Source: CAIZGX01 sp044354975 (GTDB lineage: Bacteria; Bacteroidota; Bacteroidia; Flavobacteriales_D; Sanyastnellaceae). From it: 50,768 bases of DNA. The DNA lies in the NCBI GenBank assembly GCA_044354975.1, contig JBIKZA010000011.1, forward strand, positions 1-50,768, in the 5' to 3' direction. Of the stretch, positions 32,205 to 40,420 are shown one piece after another (position 1 is the first letter of the stretch; each line of letters starts with the position of its first letter). Below the pieces are notes generated by a model. The model had not been told where the DNA came from. It saw nothing but the letters and a program-made list of their open reading frames with translations, and did not search any database. The translations under genes were made by a program, and so were the position numbers.

Positions 32205-35200
32205 TCATTTAGATATTTTCTGAAAATATCCAGATCCTTCGATCTGCTGATTGTTATCGCCCCGAACATTGTAAATAATGTAATAGGTTCCATCGGCAGC
32301 TTCATTTCCATTTACAAACCCATCCCACACCGCATTCGGCGCATTCAATTCAGCAACAATTTGTCCCCATCGATTGAATATCTGCGCTTCTTGGGTTACT
32401 GCATTTTCAGAGAAGATGGTAAAGGCATCGTTCAAGCCGTCAGTACCGAACGTGAAAATAGTTGGAACCAACACAATCAACGGCTGTGAAGTAAGGGCTG
32501 CAATTAAAAGGGTAAACGCGTCCGGACAATTTCCGTTTGAGTTCACTGTAACCGTGTATACTCCGGCATTTGAATAAAGACTTGAAGTAGACTCGTTCCC
32601 TGCGCTTATGGCATTGAGTCCATTTCCAAAATCCCACGAATAATTCAAAGCGGGGTTTGACTGATTAACAAAATTCACTTGAAACGGTATAAAGCCTTGC
32701 AGAGGATTTGCGGAAATATTCCAATTCAGATTTTCAACCACAACAACTATACTGGCACTCACTGAGCAACCATTAATATCTGTTGCATTAACATTATAAG
32801 TTGTGCTAACGGCGGGAGTTTCAGTAATGGAAGTTCCTACTGAACCCGTTGACCACACGTAAGAAATTGGGTCTATTAAATTCAATGAAGAAGCAAGTAA
32901 TTGCGTTGACTCTCCTGGACATAACAGCGTATCGCCTGTGATGGAAATAGAGGGTTCGGTTATGACAACGGTTAAACTCGCTTCACAGTTGTTTGCGTCT
33001 AAGGCCGTAACCACATAGCTTCCACCTATTAATCCAGTTGCGGTAAGCGCATTGCCACCAATGGGAGACCAAGAGATCGTAGGAGTTCCACTTCCACCCG
33101 TAATAGAAACGGTAGCACTTCCGCTACTGCTGTTGCAACCAGCGGGTACACTGCTCACCAACAAAAGTTCAAACACAGGTGGAGAATCTAAGGTAACCGC
33201 TAAGGTGTCCGCGCATCCATTGGCGTCGGTGCTTATTACAGTGTAATTTCCCGAAGGAATATTGCTCCAGGTATCTCCAACATGTTGCCCTTGCTGCCAA
33301 TTGTACACGTATGGATCTTGTCCGCCAGAAGATTGCACAGAAAGACTCCCAGTCGATTCTCCGTAACACGCAATGGGCGTTGAGGCGGTAACCACCGTTA
33401 TTATTTCTGGACAAGGAAGAACAATAGCACAATCAGTCAATTGAGCTGCACTTGAAATTAATAAGGATTGTCCAGTTGCATCAACCACTTGCACGGGAAA
33501 AGCAACAGGTGCAGGAATAGACGCATTTGAAGAAAACGTGCTCCACGAAGTAACATTCACCGCGCAACCTGGAGGTATAGAACAAGGTTCTACGAATGGC
33601 GGAAACCCAGGGAAACATGCGCTGCAATCTTGCCTTGTAATTTGCGATTGCCAATTGTACGGTGCTACACCGCCTGAGGCTTGCCAATTTCCATTTTCGT
33701 CTATACACACATCAAGTCCAGCGCAAGGCGAAACATTTACCTGTACCGATTCCGAACCACAGGCCAAGGCATAGGTTATTGTGAAAGTGCCGGTTCCAGC
33801 AGCAGACGGTGTAAACACACCAGATGAAGAAACACCAGGTCCCGACCATGTTCCTCCTGCAGTGGCTGCAGTAAGGGTTACAGCGCCATCGGTAATACAA
33901 AAATCAGCCGGATGACAGATGGTGGCATCGCAACACGCAACAGGAATAGCAGCGCAAGCTCCTGCAGCAATAACTTGAACACTTCCCGAACGAGAAGAGC
34001 TGTTGTAAGTTCCGGTGCTTCCGCAAGCGACAATATCTCCGTTCAATCCAATATGCACGTCGTATACTTTGAATGTCGTTGGATAAGTTGCTAGCTGATT
34101 CAAATTCGCATCGAATTTCAATACGGCGTTAGTAGATCCAACATATACATTTCCGCAATCATCTATGGCCAGTCCACTGTTACTTACGACAAAATCACCG
34201 AATGCTGTGGTTGCATTTCCTGCGGGAATATTCGCGGAATTTAATACTGCGCCTGTAGTTAAATTTCTTTTTTGAACTTGCGTTCCATTCTGCGTGTAAA
34301 CAAAACTATCGGTGGCTCGAATGGCCATGATTCCGGTATTGTTCACACGAAAATCTTCACACTTATACCCGAGATTATATCCAGAAGAAACCTTGTACAA
34401 CAGGCTGTTGTTGTTTCCACACAAATCGAAATTTTGATGAATAACCCCCAACGTATCTTGGGTTAGCCAAAAATATTTTCCATTCGGATTGGCAGTTATG
34501 GAACGCACTTCTTGAATGGTAGGCGGAAAACTGAAGGCGTTTCCGCTTGCAACAGTTTGTGTATTCAAAACGTTTCCAGTTGCCACATCTATTTCGAAAA
34601 TAGCGGCTAAGAGATTTGTTGCAAATCCGGTGGTTCCTCCCAAGACTAATTTCGATTGATCGCAATTGAAACTGATGTTCCAAAATTCATCGCTTGAAAA
34701 CAACCCACCCGGATTGGGGTTGTTCCAAACTATTCCACCCGTAGTATTTATTTTTTGAATGGCAGCTGTTGAGCCTGCAGTGACATAAGAATTACCTGCA
34801 TTATCTGTCGCGAAAGTTCCAAGCCAAACGTTAGAAGTATCGTAAGGGGTGTTGTATGTCCATTGCAAAAGTCCAGCATTGTTGTACTTCAGCAATTGCA
34901 TGGGCATTACGCCGCCAATGGCATATACATTTCCAGCGGCATCGGTTTCGCATTCCCACACACAGTCCCAATTCGAAGCAAAGGTGGGAGTTTGCACCCA
35001 CGGGTCTATGGTTATTGGAACCTTTTCATCGTAGTTTGAAATTTGAAATCCAATTTTATTCGAAGACTTCTGAATGAACCCAGAGGAAATAAATTTTTTC
35101 GATTGTGTTTCGAAGGAATACGGCTCGTGATCAATGATGTCTCCAAATTCTGTTGGAATATGAACAGCTCCGTCGATTAGATTCACATCTTTCGAATAAG

Positions 35201-35777
35201 TCATTTCAATGCGATCGGACTTACGCCCATCGCGCAGCTCGAAGGCGTATTTGATGCCACTTTCCGGATGAACAGTAAAGACGACATCGACTCCCGACCA
35301 AGCATTTTCTATTCGAAGTTTTTCGTAACACTTTGCACCTTGAATGCCTTTGCAAATCCCGTCTGATTCAATAGAATAATTGCTGTAAAAGGCGCATAAT
35401 TCAGACGGCACATAGTTGCAATTTCCTTCACCTAAATGAACAGACACAAAATCGTTTCGAAAAGAAAACTTCGCATCTTCTTTTTCAGATTCTTTGTATT
35501 CCGAAATGGTTTGAATGGACTTTTTCTCTGAATGCTTCTCGTTTTTTTCAACCTCTAAAAACGAATACACCCAACCTTGGGGCGTAAAGAAAATTCGTGT
35601 GCTGCCCCAGTCTGCGGCATAAAGAATTTTTTCTCCAATTACTTTTTCCTCTTTGGAAAACTGACCTTTATTTTCGACAAACACTCGCTCACGCTCATAT
35701 TTTCTTTCCCACTTGTTCTGAGCATTGGCTGAAAAAACAAAAGCAAATAATAAGATTGCAGTTTGAAGTATTTTCAT
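32205..35777 (-). CDS. Giant secreted protein with T9SS type B (gliding motility-associated) C-terminal domain
   Basis: 1190 residues. After a signal peptide (1-19, SANAQ) come an ENKGQF-containing N-terminal domain (about 30-260), a six-to-seven-bladed-propeller-like repeat region (about 265-620), beta-sandwich modules with WSGPGVSSSGVFTP, SprB-type repeats (IACYGESTGSLSVQ, GGQDPYVYNWQQG, DANGCADTL), a PKD-like domain (about 1050-1100) and a C-terminal IFTFGTDGLNDAFTIF, IFNRWGQIV, ADGTYYIIY domain. That tail is the type B T9SS signal. The protein is likely a cell-surface adhesin or motility-linked binding protein. No enzymatic motif was recognised. Confidence 0.88.
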   Translation of the reverse strand: MKILQTAILLFAFVFSANAQNKWERKYERERVFVENKGQFSKEEKVIGEKILYAADWGSTRIFFTPQGWVYSFLEVEKNEKHSEKKSIQTISEYKESEKEDAKFSFRNDFVSVHLGEGNCNYVPSELCAFYSNYSIESDGICKGIQGAKCYEKLRIENAWSGVDVVFTVHPESGIKYAFELRDGRKSDRIEMTYSKDVNLIDGAVHIPTEFGDIIDHEPYSFETQSKKFISSGFIQKSSNKIGFQISNYDEKVPITIDPWVQTPTFASNWDCVWECETDAAGNVYAIGGVMPMQLLKYNNAGLLQWTYNTPYDTSNVWLGTFATDNAGNSYVTAGSTAAIQKINTTGGIVWNNPNPGGLFSSDEFWNISFNCDQSKLVLGGTTGFATNLLAAIFEIDVATGNVLNTQTVASGNAFSFPPTIQEVRSITANPNGKYFWLTQDTLGVIHQNFDLCGNNNSLLYKVSSGYNLGYKCEDFRVNNTGIMAIRATDSFVYTQNGTQVQKRNLTTGAVLNSANIPAGNATTAFGDFVVSNSGLAIDDCGNVYVGSTNAVLKFDANLNQLATYPTTFKVYDVHIGLNGDIVACGSTGTYNSSSRSGSVQVIAAGACAAIPVACCDATICHPADFCITDGAVTLTAATAGGTWSGPGVSSSGVFTPSAAGTGTFTITYALACGSESVQVNVSPCAGLDVCIDENGNWQASGGVAPYNWQSQITRQDCSACFPGFPPFVEPCSIPPGCAVNVTSWSTFSSNASIPAPVAFPVQVVDATGQSLLISSAAQLTDCAIVLPCPEIITVVTASTPIACYGESTGSLSVQSSGGQDPYVYNWQQGQHVGDTWSNIPSGNYTVISTDANGCADTLAVTLDSPPVFELLLVSSVPAGCNSSSGSATVSITGGSGTPTISWSPIGGNALTATGLIGGSYVVTALDANNCEASLTVVITEPSISITGDTLLCPGESTQLLASSLNLIDPISYVWSTGSVGTSITETPAVSTTYNVNATDINGCSVSASIVVVVENLNWNISANPLQGFIPFQVNFVNQSNPALNYSWDFGNGLNAISAGNESTSSLYSNAGVYTVTVNSNGNCPDAFTLLIAALTSQPLIVLVPTIFTFGTDGLNDAFTIFSENAVTQEAQIFNRWGQIVAELNAPNAVWDGFVNGNEAADGTYYIIYNVRGDNNQQIEGSGYFQKISK

Positions 35778-35818
35778 ACTGCAATATAACTCCTATTTAT
35801 ATTTTCCCAATAGTGAGA

Positions 35819-36094
35819 TTAAACCAACGACTTTACTTCCATCCAACCACCACCGTTGTACACCTCTTCTACTCCTTGTTGTTGAAGGTATCCGGTTGCT
35901 TGTCCGCTTCTTCCACCCGAAAGGCAGCAGAGCACCAAAGGCTTCGGCATGTTCTTGAACTCTTCTACTTTCGTTGGCACTTCTTGTAACGGAATATTTA
36001 TTGAACCCGCTATATGTCCACTTTGAAACTCTTCTCTTGATCGAACATCAACAATTGTTGCCGTTCCATTTTTTAAAGCTGCTAATACATCCAT
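35819..36094 (-). CDS. Rhodanese-like domain protein
   Basis: 91 residues, a single small rhodanese domain without signal peptide. DVRSREEFQSGHIAGSINIPL is the hallmark N-terminal motif and Cys57 in CLSGGRS is the catalytic cysteine with its CxxxxR loop. Such small cytoplasmic rhodaneses carry persulfide sulfur in cysteine or thiosulfate metabolism. It is 24 bases upstream of nothing that shows a pathway; neighbours are two giant T9SS proteins. A TACCTTCG -7-like box lies 16 bases upstream of its ATG. Confidence 0.9.
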   Translation of the reverse strand: MDVLAALKNGTATIVDVRSREEFQSGHIAGSINIPLQEVPTKVEEFKNMPKPLVLCCLSGGRSGQATGYLQQQGVEEVYNGGGWMEVKSLV

Positions 36095-36110
36095 TGTTTT
36101 GAATTTTTAG

Positions 36111-36118
36111 CGAAGGTA
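36111..36118 (-). promoter_or_regulatory. Putative -7 element of the rhodanese gene
   Basis: TACCTTCG on the minus strand matches TAnnTTTG in all but one base and lies 16 bases before the ATG. No -33 element was seen. Confidence 0.35.
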
Positions 36119-36155
36119 ATGGAGGAATTTTGTTGGTGTTGTGAGGAGAGTCACA

Positions 36156-39065
36156 TTAATCGCTCTTCAATAGAAACCAACTCGCTCGGCTATATTCTTG
36201 TTCAGGACCACAAGTCGATTTCGCTTTAATAATATAATAATATGTTCCGTCTGCTAATGAATTCAATTCATCACAAACTGAAAAGGAATCAGACATTTCA
36301 ACGAGCAAATCGCCCCATCTATTATAAATCAATATTGAACTAATCTCAATATAACTTTCAATTGATTCAGGTGAAATAGAAGTGTGAAAGAAATTCCAAC
36401 AATCATTAAGATTATCACTGTTGCGGGTAACCACATTTGCAATTTGCAATTTTTCTATATCGAAAAAAATAGATGAGTCCAAGTAAATTTGAATTAATAG
36501 CGTATCCCTGCAAAAGTTATCATTCCTAGATGCAATCAGATAATAATTCCCCGGGGTGTTAATAGATGGATAGTCGTTACCGTTATCAAGTTGAACTCCT
36601 TGTGAATCTTCCCAATAATAAATAAATGTGGGATCTGAATTTAAATCTGTCCATTGGCTCAGACCAACATACTCTCTTCCACATGTAATTGTATCACTTT
36701 CGGCACCTGATAAATCTGGAGAAAGTATTCCAATAATTTCCATTTGTTCCTCTGAAATACAATTGTTTCCATCTTGAACTGAAACAGTATAGGCACCTTG
36801 TGAAAGACTATCAATATAAAATACATTCGTCAATTGATTTCCATTCAAACTAAATTGATACGGCTGCACACCTCCAGATGCTGCAAATTGAATTGCACCA
36901 ACATCGAATAAGCACGTATCTGGATAAATGATGGGCACACAAAGTAGAACTTCAGGCTCATTCAGCATGAGTTCTACGGAAGACGAACATCCATTTAAAT
37001 CAACTGTTTGAATTTCATATACTCCTGAAGGCAAGCTGGCAAACGTGCCGTTTTGAGATGTTATCGTATTCCCGTTCTCATTTATAAGCGAATAGGAATA
37101 AGGAGCGACACCTCCCACTGGGAAATTTGTAGCCAACGCAATTCCTCCGTCGTTGCCTCCGGCACAGCTAATAGCAAAACCATTGTAATTAGTTGAAACC
37201 ACAGATGAATCTTGGACCACAGGCGGTTCGGAAATTACAATTTGTAATGAATCGGTGCAACCAACAGCATCTTGGATAATGCAGTTGTAAGATCCCGCTG
37301 TTAACTGACTTGGATTTGAACCAGAAACATTCGAAGGTGTCCATGTATAATTCCAATTCTGATTCGAAGGAAAATAGCCACCCGTTGCTGATATTTCTAT
37401 TGAACCATCACTTGAACTATTACAACTCACACCATATCCATTATAATTTGAAGTTAAATCAACAGTTGCAACAACTTCACTTACACGAATCGCTAAATCA
37501 TAAGTAACCGATGCTCCCCCACACGTTGAACTTAGCAAAACGTGATATAAACCGGGGTTCTGAAATGAATAAGCAATCGTATCAAGATTCCCGTTAAACG
37601 TAATCCCATTTATTTGCCACTCCTGAAAACATGTTAAACCAACTGTTGTAAGATTATACAAATAGACTGTTTCACCAACACAAACAATTGAGTCGCTCAA
37701 TCCAAAGAAAGGAACGGTGTAACAATCTTGACATTGGTAAATATCATTCGGCGCAAAATCAGTTGATACAGGAGATTTGATAGATGCTGAAAAAGACAAC
37801 GCATTAGATGAACCTATCGGACTCGCGTTTGCTTGAATATCCGCTATTTGCAGCGGACAATCCGCTGTTTGACAATTGACAAAGCCCAAGCTATCCGTTT
37901 TAATAAACAATGGATCCATACTACCATCGGCATTTCCGAAAAAAGTACTCGCCGTATAAGCCGAAATTGTGAAGCTTCCGTCCAGACCTAATCCAACCCC
38001 TATTCCCTTATCTCTTGATTCAGCACCATATTGTCTTGACCAAATAATATTTCCATCATAGTCAATGTGAAACAATAGAATATTTCGCTCATACATTCCT
38101 GCAGACACTGAGCTATTTGCCCCCGCATTTACCGGATAACTATCCGAGTTTCCGCAAATGGCATAACCTTGAGGGGTGGCTATGACTGCCCTGCTTTGAT
38201 CGGAACCGGGGCCTCCGTATGATTTACTCCAAATAATACTTCCGTTCGATAAGGATGCCTCAATAGCAAAAATATTATCTCCGCTTTGACCACCTTGATT
38301 TTGAGAAGGGGTTGTTAATAGTATTGTATTGTTTGCCTCATTGACATTCGCTGAGCAAGACCAGGCTGTATGATCGATATCGGAATAACCCACACCATAT
38401 GCCATTGTCCAAATTATTGTTCCATTAGCATCTGTCTTAGCCAAAGCCATGTCTTTACCTGGGACATTATAAGTAGACAAAAACACAATTTCACCTGTAG
38501 TTAACTCATGAACATATAGGGGCATTTGGCCAAAATTGCTAAAGTTCTTGGACCACAGAACATTGCCGTTCACATCTAACCTCATTAATACACAAGACAA
38601 ATTGGGTTGCTTGGCAACACAAATTATATCCCCATTCGCTGCCTCAACAGCATGAAAAACCCATTCCAAACCAGGATAAGTTTTCAGCCAAAGTAAATTA
38701 CCATTCTGATCTAACTTCGAGACAAAACCTGTTGATCCGTCATAATGACCAGAAATTAAGAAATCTCCATTTGTTAGTTCTTGAATGGATTTTGCGCCAT
38801 CTGCCTCTCCACCCCCAATAATCTTAAACCACAAGCGGTTACCGCATTCATCCACCCTGTAAACATAAATGTCGCAGCCCCCAGCACTTCCGTTTCCTTC
38901 ATGCTGACCAGCAGCCACGAAGCCGCCATCGGAAGTTGGTTGTAACGTCAACCCCCCGTTCATTCCTGAAAGGTTATACTTTCTATAGAAGGTATTATTC
39001 TGTCCCAGACCGACAAAACTCAAAAAACACATTAGCGACAAAAAAATAAAGATTGCTTTCTTCAT
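36156..39065 (-). CDS. Giant secreted protein with SprB repeats and T9SS type B C-terminal domain
   Basis: 969 residues. Signal peptide (1-21, GLGQ), then a propeller-like region (about 25-405) of units such as TSDGGFVAAGQHEG and TNGDFLISGHYDG. An Ig/PKD-like stretch (about 445-530) and several SprB-type repeats (VSCNSSSDGSIEISATGGYFP, ISCAGGNDGGIALA, TVSVQDGNNC) follow. The tail IANVVTRNSDNLNDCW, ILIYNRWGDLLVEM, ADGTYYYII is a divergent type B T9SS signal. Its start overlaps the upstream small gene by four bases, so the two are coupled. It is probably a surface protein; the ligand is unknown. Confidence 0.85.
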   Translation of the reverse strand: MKKAIFIFLSLMCFLSFVGLGQNNTFYRKYNLSGMNGGLTLQPTSDGGFVAAGQHEGNGSAGGCDIYVYRVDECGNRLWFKIIGGGEADGAKSIQELTNGDFLISGHYDGSTGFVSKLDQNGNLLWLKTYPGLEWVFHAVEAANGDIICVAKQPNLSCVLMRLDVNGNVLWSKNFSNFGQMPLYVHELTTGEIVFLSTYNVPGKDMALAKTDANGTIIWTMAYGVGYSDIDHTAWSCSANVNEANNTILLTTPSQNQGGQSGDNIFAIEASLSNGSIIWSKSYGGPGSDQSRAVIATPQGYAICGNSDSYPVNAGANSSVSAGMYERNILLFHIDYDGNIIWSRQYGAESRDKGIGVGLGLDGSFTISAYTASTFFGNADGSMDPLFIKTDSLGFVNCQTADCPLQIADIQANASPIGSSNALSFSASIKSPVSTDFAPNDIYQCQDCYTVPFFGLSDSIVCVGETVYLYNLTTVGLTCFQEWQINGITFNGNLDTIAYSFQNPGLYHVLLSSTCGGASVTYDLAIRVSEVVATVDLTSNYNGYGVSCNSSSDGSIEISATGGYFPSNQNWNYTWTPSNVSGSNPSQLTAGSYNCIIQDAVGCTDSLQIVISEPPVVQDSSVVSTNYNGFAISCAGGNDGGIALATNFPVGGVAPYSYSLINENGNTITSQNGTFASLPSGVYEIQTVDLNGCSSSVELMLNEPEVLLCVPIIYPDTCLFDVGAIQFAASGGVQPYQFSLNGNQLTNVFYIDSLSQGAYTVSVQDGNNCISEEQMEIIGILSPDLSGAESDTITCGREYVGLSQWTDLNSDPTFIYYWEDSQGVQLDNGNDYPSINTPGNYYLIASRNDNFCRDTLLIQIYLDSSIFFDIEKLQIANVVTRNSDNLNDCWNFFHTSISPESIESYIEISSILIYNRWGDLLVEMSDSFSVCDELNSLADGTYYYIIKAKSTCGPEQEYSRASWFLLKSD

Positions 39066-39373
39066 TGCTCAATAGTTTCTGTAATATGTATTTTATCCCT
39101 TTCGTATCCAATTTGAACCATAATGTTTTCAATGTCCTTGGCAATATGTCCGTCTGAACCTAACAAGCGTACACGTAAGGCATATTCCTCCACGATTCTA
39201 GTGCATTCCAAAGGTGACCAACTATTAATTTTATCAACCACCATTGGACTTAAAAAAGGACACATTAGACCATGAGCCTCAACAACGATGTAGTAACTTT
39301 TAATTGGATCATCTGAAGCAAAAACGTCGAATGATAATAAAGAGAGCAAAAATATCGGGAGTAACTTTTTCAT
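39062..39373 (-). CDS. Small exported protein, unknown, possibly HMA-like fold
   Basis: 103 residues: signal peptide (1-19, DVFA) and a short alpha/beta domain. The segment IVVEAHGLMCPFLSPMVVDKI followed by RVRLLGSDGHIAKDIENIMVQIGYE resembles the order of elements in heavy-metal-associated (HMA) domains, with a single Cys where those have CxxC. This is a weak structural impression. The stop overlaps the start of the giant T9SS gene by four bases (ATGA), so the two proteins are likely made together. Confidence 0.55.
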   Translation of the reverse strand: MKKLLPIFLLSLLSFDVFASDDPIKSYYIVVEAHGLMCPFLSPMVVDKINSWSPLECTRIVEEYALRVRLLGSDGHIAKDIENIMVQIGYERDKIHITETIEQ

Positions 39374-39652
39374 TTGATTTCGTTTTAATTTATGAGGATC
39401 GCTATTTGAAATTGTTTTTAATTAATTTAACCTACTTGAAAGATATAATTTCCCTTAACAAAATAGTTCCTCTACACATTTCGTTGACCGGCTTTTATTA
39501 TTTTCACAACCTTAATTTCGGATTATCTTACCCGCTTTTTTCGCGAAAAAATATAGGTAAAATTGATAATATAAATAAAAGTAAGTCAACAATCGTAAAT
39601 TATTATCATAAACTGCATTATTAATACGTTAAGTGCACAGCAAATAAGTTAA
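39374..39652. other. AT-rich intergenic stretch without gene
   Basis: No convincing gene. The plus-strand frame at 39304-39624 is AT-rich, lacks a domain and crosses the coding gene at 39062-39373. A perfect 16-bp palindrome, TTTTTTCGCGAAAAAA (39536-39551), is present. No full promoter for the minus-strand operon was recognised; TATCTTTC on the minus strand is only a partial match. Confidence 0.6.
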
Positions 39653-39861
39653 AGCTTCGCGAAGCTCCTCAACGATTTGAATAACAAAGTTCCAATTATA
39701 AAATAGGAATTACCAAACAGGTATTACGAATCCTGATAGCTATCGGGAGGAATAAAACCGAAGGTTTTCCAATAACAAAGTTCCCGAGCCCCTCAGGGCG
39801 ACATTCGAAATGCCCCCAGCAGAGCTGGGGGATAAAAATTCAAATGATTTCAATTGCTTAA
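39653..39861. repeat. Cluster of palindromic intergenic elements
   Basis: Contains a perfect palindrome AGCTTCGCGAAGCT (39653-39666), CCTGATAGCTATCGGG (39732-39747), AAAACC-gaa-GGTTTT (39754-39768), GCCC-ctca-GGGC (39788-39799), and CCCCCAGC-aga-GCTGGGGG (39813-39831). The 14-mer AATAACAAAGTTCC occurs twice (39680-39693 and 39771-39784). The density of strong hairpins is unlike the rest of the window. It resembles REP-like multi-copy intergenic elements, or an undetected structured RNA. Confidence 0.7.
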
Positions 39862-39914
39862 GGAAAAAGGACTAATCTCAGCTCGGATGCCGCTCGCAGA
39901 GCGAGCGCAGATTA
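39862..39914 (-). terminator. Terminator-like hairpin downstream of the shikimate kinase gene
   Basis: On the minus strand TAATCT (39914-39909) pairs with AGATTA (39878-39873) around an inner perfect hairpin CGCTCGC-tct-GCGAGCG (39907-39891). The product is followed by TCCTTTTTCC. It overlaps the aroK stop codon. Confidence 0.5.
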
Positions 39915-40382
39915 ATCAGAAAGTTTGATTCGAAGAATTGATCCGAAGGAGTAAAACCTTTCCCTCTCCGCTAAAATCGCTTCCAACTTTGAACGTAAAT
40001 CCCCTTCACTCAAAAGCGGACGCTTCGCGCGCTCGGCTGGCGTGTTGAGTCTCTTGAACAACTCATCAATAGACACTTCCAAATACCAAACTTCAAAATG
40101 ATTCAAAGAGAATTCAACTTTCTCATCAGTAGTGAAAAAACCTGCTCCAGCTGAAATAATTCCGATTGGTTCATTCACAATAGATTTCACCATAGAAAAT
40201 TCTTCCTCACGAAATTTTTCCCAACCTTGCTCTTCCACAAATTCAGCAATACTCCTTCCCCACTTCAACTCCAACAACTCATCTATCTCGTAACACGACA
40301 CACCTCTCTCCTGAGCCATACCCTTCGCCTTGGTACTCTTCCCACAACCGGGCATGCCCACCAAAAGAATGTGCTTTTCCAT
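39912..40382 (-). CDS. aroK: Shikimate kinase
   Basis: 156 residues with Walker A GMPGCGKST (8-16), YEIDELLE in place of the usual FxDxD, the WGRSIAEFVEEQGWEKFREEE segment with the shikimate-binding Arg/Glu, SAGAGFF at the position of the GGG motif, and RPLL with the lid arginine. It phosphorylates shikimate on the way to aromatic amino acids. It is slightly short (family about 170). It is divergent from pafA across 38 bases. Confidence 0.8.
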   Translation of the reverse strand: MEKHILLVGMPGCGKSTKAKGMAQERGVSCYEIDELLELKWGRSIAEFVEEQGWEKFREEEFSMVKSIVNEPIGIISAGAGFFTTDEKVEFSLNHFEVWYLEVSIDELFKRLNTPAERAKRPLLSEGDLRSKLEAILAERERFYSFGSILRIKLSD

Positions 40383-40406
40383 AAAGTAAAAGTAAATTAA
40401 TTCAGA

Positions 40407-40420
40407 GGTACATTTGTACC
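40407..40420 (+). promoter_or_regulatory. pafA -7 element within a palindrome
   Basis: TACATTTG (40409-40416) matches TAnnTTTG exactly. It lies inside GGTACA-TT-TGTACC (40407-40420), a perfect 6-bp inverted repeat. The ATG begins on the next base, so the transcript would be almost leaderless. The palindrome could be a regulator site over the promoter. Confidence 0.5.

Noticed and set aside
39304..39624. Plus-strand open frame of 106 codons
   Set aside because: Overlaps the exported protein gene on the opposite strand and lies in AT-rich sequence with no domain or plausible start context.
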